A stretch of 64,000 nt of DNA from Flavobacteriia bacterium (GTDB lineage: Bacteria > Bacteroidota > Bacteroidia > Flavobacteriales_D > Crocinitomicaceae). The position numbers and the translations under genes are program-made. Location of the stretch: contig CANFUT010000013.1 in NCBI GenBank assembly GCA_947450325.1, positions 51,797 to 115,796 on the forward strand. Direction: 5' to 3'. Below the pieces are notes generated by a model that was not told the origin of the DNA, did not search any database, and saw only the letters and a list, made by a program, of their open reading frames with translations. Shown here in pieces: positions 60,201-64,000 of this stretch; the first letter of the stretch is position 1; each line of letters starts with the position of its first letter.

Positions 60201-62850
60201 CCGCAAAAACAATGAAAATGCGAACATGTTGAATTTCTCGTGCGACAAAGAAAAATATAATGTTGGCGATATGGTCAAAGTTTCTTTTCCTTCCCCAAAT
60301 GTCGGTCGTGCGTTGATTAGCATCGAAACAAGAACGAAAGTCATTCAAAAATTCTGGATTGAAACGCAAAAAGGCGAAACGACGCATGAATTTCAAGCAT
60401 CGGCTGCAATGTCGCCAAATGCTTATGTGCATGTAACGCTCATTCAACCGCATGCGAATACAAAAAATGACTTGCCAATTCGAATGTATGGCGTGGTGCC
60501 TGTGATGGTCGAAGATCCTGATACACACATCTACCCGCAAATTGTGATGGCGGATGAATTGAAACCTGAAACAACAGCGAGTGTAAAAATCAAAGAAGCA
60601 AATGGTAAAAAGATGACTTATACTTTGGCAGTTGTAGATGAAGGTTTATTGGATTTGACCTCGTTCAAAACACCAGAACCTTGGAGCACTTTCTACGCCA
60701 AAGAAGCTTTGGGTGTGAAAACCTGGGACATGTACGACCAAGTAATTGGTGCCTATGCTGGAAAATTGGATAAATTATTGAGTATTGGTGGTGATGGTTC
60801 AGGAAATGTTGGAAAAAATCCGAAAGCCAATCGTTTCAAACCGATGGTAAGATACATCGGGCCGTTCACAGTGGAAGCTGGACAAACAAGAACTCATGCG
60901 ATTGAGATTCCAAATTATGTCGGTTCGGTTCGTGTTATGGTCATCGCACATGACAATGGTGCATATGGACAAGCTGAAAAAACAGTTCCAGTGAAGAAAC
61001 CATTGATGATTTTAGCGACTTTGCCAAGGGTTTTAGGTCCAGGCGAAGAAGTGGCATTGCCTGTGAATGTTTTTGCAATGGAAAAATTCATCAAAGATGT
61101 CAAAGTTACGGTTGAAGTGAATGATTTGGTCGTACTTCAAGGAGAAAAAACACAGTCTATCAAATTTGCGCAAATCGGCGACGAAGTGTTGAATTTCAAA
61201 TTAAAAGTCGCGCTGAAAACGGGAATTGCAAAAATCAAAATCACCGCAATCAGTGGAAACGAAAAATCGACTGAAGAAATAGAATTGGATGTCCGAGCGC
61301 CAAATCCTGTGGTGACAGAAGGAACATCTTTGACCATCGAACCAGGACAAGATTGGAATACTGATTTGAAATTCAAGGGGATTTTAGGAACGAACAAAGC
61401 GACGGTCGAATTGTCGAATGTTCCATCTATGGGGCTTGAAAGAAGGTTAAATTACTTGATTCAATATCCACATGGATGCATCGAGCAAACAACTTCTGCT
61501 GTTTTCCCGCAACTTTTCCTTAGTAAATTGACTGATTTAAATGAAGCTCAACAAAACAAAATAGCGAAAAATGTCAAAAATGCATTGAAACGTTATCAAT
61601 TGTTTCAAACTTCCAATGGCGGATTCTCTTATTGGCCGGGCGAAGGTTCTGAAAGCGAATGGGGAAGCAATTATGCTGGTCATTTCATGGTCGAAGCAGA
61701 AAAAGCTGGATACAATTTACCTGCAGACATGAAGCGCAGATGGGTGAAATATGCGCAAATGGAAGCGAAAAATTGGTCGAGTCAAAGCAACTTGAATGTT
61801 TCATCTCGAGGAAACGAAGCGAATCAAATGACCCAATCATATCGTTTGTTTGTGTTGGCTTTGAATTCAACACCAGAATTGGGTGCGATGAACAGACTAC
61901 GCGAAGAACGAAATTTGACTAGTTCCGCAAAATGGCGTTTGGCTGCTGCATATCAGTTAATTGGACAAAATGAAGTAGCTGTTCAAATGATTTCAAAACT
62001 TCCAATTACAGTGACTGCCTACAAAGAATTGTCATATACTTACGGGTCAGATTCTCGTGACAGAGCAATGATGCTGGAGACTTTGGCTTTGCTTGGACAA
62101 AAAAGTAAAGCTTCTCAAATTGCCAAAGAAATTTCTGCGGAATTGAGTGGTGACGGTTGGATGAGTACGCAGGAAACAGCCTACAGTTTATTGGCGATGT
62201 GCGAATATGCTGGAGTGAAAGGTGCAGGTTCTGCGATTAAATTCTCGTTCCAAGTGAAAAATGGAGCAGAAATTCCGATGGCGAGCGCCAAAGCGATTCA
62301 ACAATTGAAATTCACAGACAGTGATTTCGCATCGAAAGCGCCATTCAAGGTAAAAAATACAGGTAAATCAACCTTGTATGTAAAAGTCATGATTGAAGGA
62401 ATTCCCTTGGTTGGAGATCAATCTGCCGCAGCGAATAATTTGAAATTGACAGTAAAATACCGCGACATGGCTGGAAGATATATCAAACCTGATAAATTGA
62501 CGCAGGGAATGGAATTCAAAGCGGAAGTAACGGTTTACAATCCCGGTAAAAAAGGCTTGTACAAAGAAATGGCTTTGATGCAAATTTTCCCTAGCGGCTG
62601 GGAAATTCACAATGCGAGAATGGATGGCGAGAACGAAACCAATCAAGCAAGATACCAAGACATTCGGGACGATCGTGTTTACACTTATTACGAATTAGCA
62701 CCAAACAAAAGCAAGAAATTCTTGATTCAATTAAATGCGACTTATTTAGGAAAATTCTATTTGCCAACTTGCTATTCTGAAGCGATGTATGATCATTTAA
62801 TCAGCGCGAAAACTCCTGGAAAATGGGTGGAAGTGGTGAAAGAAAAGTAA
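57271..62850 (+). CDS. Alpha-2-macroglobulin family lipoprotein with thioester
   Basis: A 1859-residue lipoprotein (signal LGLTFWGC, lipid Cys22). It has MG domains including an MG2 region (KGVKGFIYGERGVWRPGDSLYL), the alpha-2-macroglobulin core (MVRYIGPFTVEAG, VRVMVIAHDNGAYGQAEK) and the thioester Cys1403 in YPHGCIEQTTSAVFPQ. Such proteins trap proteases in the periplasm and partner with PBP1C, which lies 2 kb upstream. Residues about 451-516 form an acidic, Tyr/Trp-rich insert with several Cys (CDCESDEDAE at the start). A CATCTTTG box is 17 bases upstream of the ATG. Confidence 0.93.
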   Translation: MKLQRIILHSLLLVLGLTFWGCSSSPEIIKIDPAYGEYISGYSSGMITRKSNIRIELAEGVPTNSEVEGALPDSTLLEDIFSFEPAVEGRAVWISDRVIEFVPFETLPANQFYTVDFDLERVAKVKDNYENFKFQFSTFQQTLFVETNGLSSYDDYYSEWQKLEGSIMTSDFEDTTKLKQTIRATQDGKPLKLTLSESYYDENRYDFTFDSIARTEKASKVIVTWDGTPIESISRGKREIDVPALGDFLILSSKVIDNEEQYVEVRFSEPIDPNQNLNGIITIEGIDKLTYSVDYNTVNIYFTKRYLGTKKLSISNGIRNAKGYKKLEDFYSYITFEEPKPLVRLKGNGSILPSSNGLIFPFESISLKSVDVRVIKIYETNVHHFLQVNNLDGNDELTRFGKVVAEKKIRLDYNKKANLKEWTQHVIDLEKLIKPDPGAIYRVSIKFNKSDAICDCESDEDAEETSYENEEYESSQEEEDPNWNENLWNSYGFDGGYDTWDYYSEDYSACDNSYYNGKAVSRNILASDLGMIFKLDQDKTSHAFVNDLITTKPIQNAEVQYFDYSKQLIASGMTDANGMLDIKLSEKPFLMIAKLGKQRGYLKLLDGYTNSLSKFDVEGELVQKGVKGFIYGERGVWRPGDSLYLTFILENKLHKIPENHPVKFELQDPNGQIIYQITKTKHVNGMYDFRAQTSTESPTGNYTAYVRVGNITFSKNLKVETIKPNRLKIYLDEKHTKHKDSSLLSVKWLHGAVAKNLKVLVNAKISQTNTTFDQFKKYEFDSPIRQYNTNDEFVFEGNLDSKGEAMINTKLNIGNNAPGMMRATYITKVFEKGGDFSIDRTSIPYSPFKTYVGIQAPATKSYDNSLETGNNYKFDVVTVAENGNLTSTKKLQVKIYKIQWRWWYEQGEEDVANYIGRSGTIVVQDTLISAPNGKSSFNFKIKYPDYGRYLMTVTDLEGQHQTGTIVTVDWPYWSRANRKNNENANMLNFSCDKEKYNVGDMVKVSFPSPNVGRALISIETRTKVIQKFWIETQKGETTHEFQASAAMSPNAYVHVTLIQPHANTKNDLPIRMYGVVPVMVEDPDTHIYPQIVMADELKPETTASVKIKEANGKKMTYTLAVVDEGLLDLTSFKTPEPWSTFYAKEALGVKTWDMYDQVIGAYAGKLDKLLSIGGDGSGNVGKNPKANRFKPMVRYIGPFTVEAGQTRTHAIEIPNYVGSVRVMVIAHDNGAYGQAEKTVPVKKPLMILATLPRVLGPGEEVALPVNVFAMEKFIKDVKVTVEVNDLVVLQGEKTQSIKFAQIGDEVLNFKLKVALKTGIAKIKITAISGNEKSTEEIELDVRAPNPVVTEGTSLTIEPGQDWNTDLKFKGILGTNKATVELSNVPSMGLERRLNYLIQYPHGCIEQTTSAVFPQLFLSKLTDLNEAQQNKIAKNVKNALKRYQLFQTSNGGFSYWPGEGSESEWGSNYAGHFMVEAEKAGYNLPADMKRRWVKYAQMEAKNWSSQSNLNVSSRGNEANQMTQSYRLFVLALNSTPELGAMNRLREERNLTSSAKWRLAAAYQLIGQNEVAVQMISKLPITVTAYKELSYTYGSDSRDRAMMLETLALLGQKSKASQIAKEISAELSGDGWMSTQETAYSLLAMCEYAGVKGAGSAIKFSFQVKNGAEIPMASAKAIQQLKFTDSDFASKAPFKVKNTGKSTLYVKVMIEGIPLVGDQSAAANNLKLTVKYRDMAGRYIKPDKLTQGMEFKAEVTVYNPGKKGLYKEMALMQIFPSGWEIHNARMDGENETNQARYQDIRDDRVYTYYELAPNKSKKFLIQLNATYLGKFYLPTCYSEAMYDHLISAKTPGKWVEVVKEK

Positions 62851-62921
62851 GCTAATAAGATTTAAATATTTATTTAAAAAAGCGATTTAAACTACAAATA
62901 GCGTTAATAATAGTTTGACGT

Positions 62922-63725
62922 ATGAAAATAGAATTGACAATTATTTTGTTTTGTTTTACGACACTTTTCGGTTGTCAAACGACAACCGAAAATATTAACA
63001 CCAATACTGACGAATCTTTAAAACTAATTAGCTATTGTGATTCATTGTTGCAAAAAGAAAAGTATAGTTTGAATTTTGAAAGCGACACCGATAAAGGTTT
63101 TCTCAAAATCGGAAACTTCCTCAATGAAGATAGACAAAATGCGATATTAGTAAGCTTTGACAGTTCCGCAAGTTTCAAGATTTTTGAATTAGAAAGTAAT
63201 GAATGGAAGTTGATATTTCGTCAAGAAGATATTGATATGACGAGAGCGTTTAGCATAGAGGCATTTATAGAAGATTATAATTTTGATGGAATCAACGATA
63301 TTGGTTTGAGAAATGAGATTTCGAACGGAACAAGCATTATGACTTTTTATCTTTGGTTAAATGAGCAAGGTACCTTTGTTGAAATTCCTGAATTTAGGAA
63401 TATTGGAAATCCCACAATTATAAAATACCTAAATAGAATCCAAGGTTATTCTGCATGCTGTGCTTATAGTGAAATGACATTAACGAATTACGTTTGGTTC
63501 AATAATAGTCTGAGGAAAATGGAACAATTAGAAATTAGCAACTATCCAAATGGTTCAGGAATTACTGCGAATGTTAGTGAGCGATACGGAATAACGCAGC
63601 GGGCAGTGAAAATTAAAGAAAAAGAAATAAATAGAATAATTGATAAGTTTAGTAGCAATTGGAAGATAATCGACACTACTGGCAAAATCGGTTTTACTTC
63701 AGGCGAGGTGACTTTCTTCTACTGA
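62922..63725 (+). CDS. Lipoprotein of unknown function
   Basis: A 267-residue protein with a lipoprotein signal (TTLFGC, Cys18). EDYNFDGINDIGLRNE in the middle resembles the acidic D-x-(N/D)-x-D-G-x-x-D calcium-binding motif of FG-GAP/EF-like repeat proteins, and further beta-rich segments surround it. No larger family recognised. It follows the alpha-2-macroglobulin gene by 71 bases, and an IS element begins about 80 bases downstream. Confidence 0.55.
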   Translation: MKIELTIILFCFTTLFGCQTTTENINTNTDESLKLISYCDSLLQKEKYSLNFESDTDKGFLKIGNFLNEDRQNAILVSFDSSASFKIFELESNEWKLIFRQEDIDMTRAFSIEAFIEDYNFDGINDIGLRNEISNGTSIMTFYLWLNEQGTFVEIPEFRNIGNPTIIKYLNRIQGYSACCAYSEMTLTNYVWFNNSLRKMEQLEISNYPNGSGITANVSERYGITQRAVKIKEKEINRIIDKFSSNWKIIDTTGKIGFTSGEVTFFY

Positions 63726-63810
63726 AAAAGTTGTATGTTATTGAAGTGTTTCTCTATTTAACAAATGTGGTGCGAAGATATTCGCTATAACGCAAGGAGT
63801 ATGCTCATTA

Positions 63811-64000
63811 AACTGTGTCAAATATTTTTTTTAGGTTTAATTATAAAAGACATTTTTGACAAATGGACACGAAATTTGATTTTGAGCAATTCTCAAAGGA
63901 CCTGGTTGCCAGCGTAAAAAGTGGAAAACCCTTAACGGGAGTTGATGGTGTTTTTACTCCTTTGATAAAAATGGTTTTGGAAGCCTCTCTCGAAGGTGAA
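63811..64000 (+). mobile_element. Left end of an IS256-family insertion sequence (cut by the window edge)
   Basis: A likely terminal inverted repeat begins near 63811 (AACTGTGTCAAATATTT), 53 bases before the transposase ATG at 63864. The other end, the right inverted repeat and any target duplication (8-9 bp for this family) lie outside the window, so the exact boundary is approximate. Confidence 0.6.
63864..64000 (+). CDS. IS256-family transposase, N-terminal fragment
   Basis: The frame opens at ATG 63864 and runs off the window after 45 codons. The residues KFDFEQFSKDLVASVKSGKP, then GVDGVFTPLIKMVLEASLEGE, match the conserved N-terminus of Bacteroidota IS256 transposases (G-K-P-L-x-G-x-x-G-x-(F/L)-x-P-L-(I/L)-K-x-x-(V/L)-E-x-x-L-x-(A/G)-E). 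The DDE catalytic residues lie downstream and cannot be checked. Family call from the N-terminus alone. Confidence 0.8.

Noticed and set aside
1..64000. CRISPR arrays, tRNA or rRNA genes
   Set aside because: No regularly spaced repeats with unique spacers, and no cloverleaf or rRNA-like sequence was seen on either strand.

Overview
The window is AT-rich, gene-dense DNA from a member of the Bacteroidota, most likely order Flavobacteriales and possibly Crocinitomicaceae/Fluviicola-like (the family-level guess is inference). The evidence is a type IX secretion (T9SS) C-terminal sorting domain on at least two exported proteins, many SusE/NigD-style Cys lipoproteins, DUF1573 proteins, a LytTR/propeller hybrid-type sensor pair, promoters of the Bacteroidota TAnnTTTG type, and almost no Shine-Dalgarno sequences. 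No tRNA, rRNA or CRISPR array was seen.

Layout. (1) 1-19300, + strand: a surface-polysaccharide (O-antigen/capsule-like) locus, entered midway. It holds at least eight glycosyltransferases, two O-acyltransferases, a GNAT enzyme, a polysaccharide deacetylase, two AsnB-type amidotransferases, and a HisH/HisF/WbpG-like cassette that in other bacteria converts an N-acetyl-amino sugar into an acetamidino sugar. The HisF paralogue has lost its first catalytic Asp. (2) 19350-27817: housekeeping and small genes: pirin, ArsR regulator, purL, peptide deformylase, three tandem DUF1573 genes, rhodanese, DedA, aroE. (3) 27819-36681: an ECF sigma factor coupled to a protein with an inner-membrane helix, a long Lys/Ser linker and an outer-membrane barrel (a Dma-like, dual-membrane-spanning anti-sigma architecture); rimO; small lipoproteins; a T9SS-sorted subtilase; and a TPR/PD40 exported protein. 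(4) 36843-41637, - strand: an EI24/CysZ-like membrane protein and a second small glycan locus (two GT4 enzymes and a Wzx-type flippase). (5) 41849-45291: an MbnP/MbnH pair, pnuC and ppx. (6) 45456-52757: a T9SS-sorted protein, a NatAB-type ABC exporter, and a LytTR response regulator with a 1020-residue propeller sensor kinase. (7) 52949-62850: PBP1C, two small envelope proteins, aroK and a giant thioester alpha-2-macroglobulin lipoprotein, the usual functional partner of PBP1C. (8) 62922-64000: a lipoprotein, then the left end of an IS256-family insertion sequence cut by the window edge.

The most unusual signals are non-genic. A dispersed palindromic element (core GGAATATCG, 8 nt, CGATATTCC) occurs at about five loci, and at two of them it has been absorbed in-frame into coding sequence, once in tandem inside the periplasmic linker of the Dma-like protein. 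A GCCACGGATT-bounded element lies at 37769-37921 and a degenerate heptanucleotide tandem array at 26031-26079. In four genes the TAnnTTTG promoter box ends only 4-5 nt before the ATG, which implies leaderless mRNAs.
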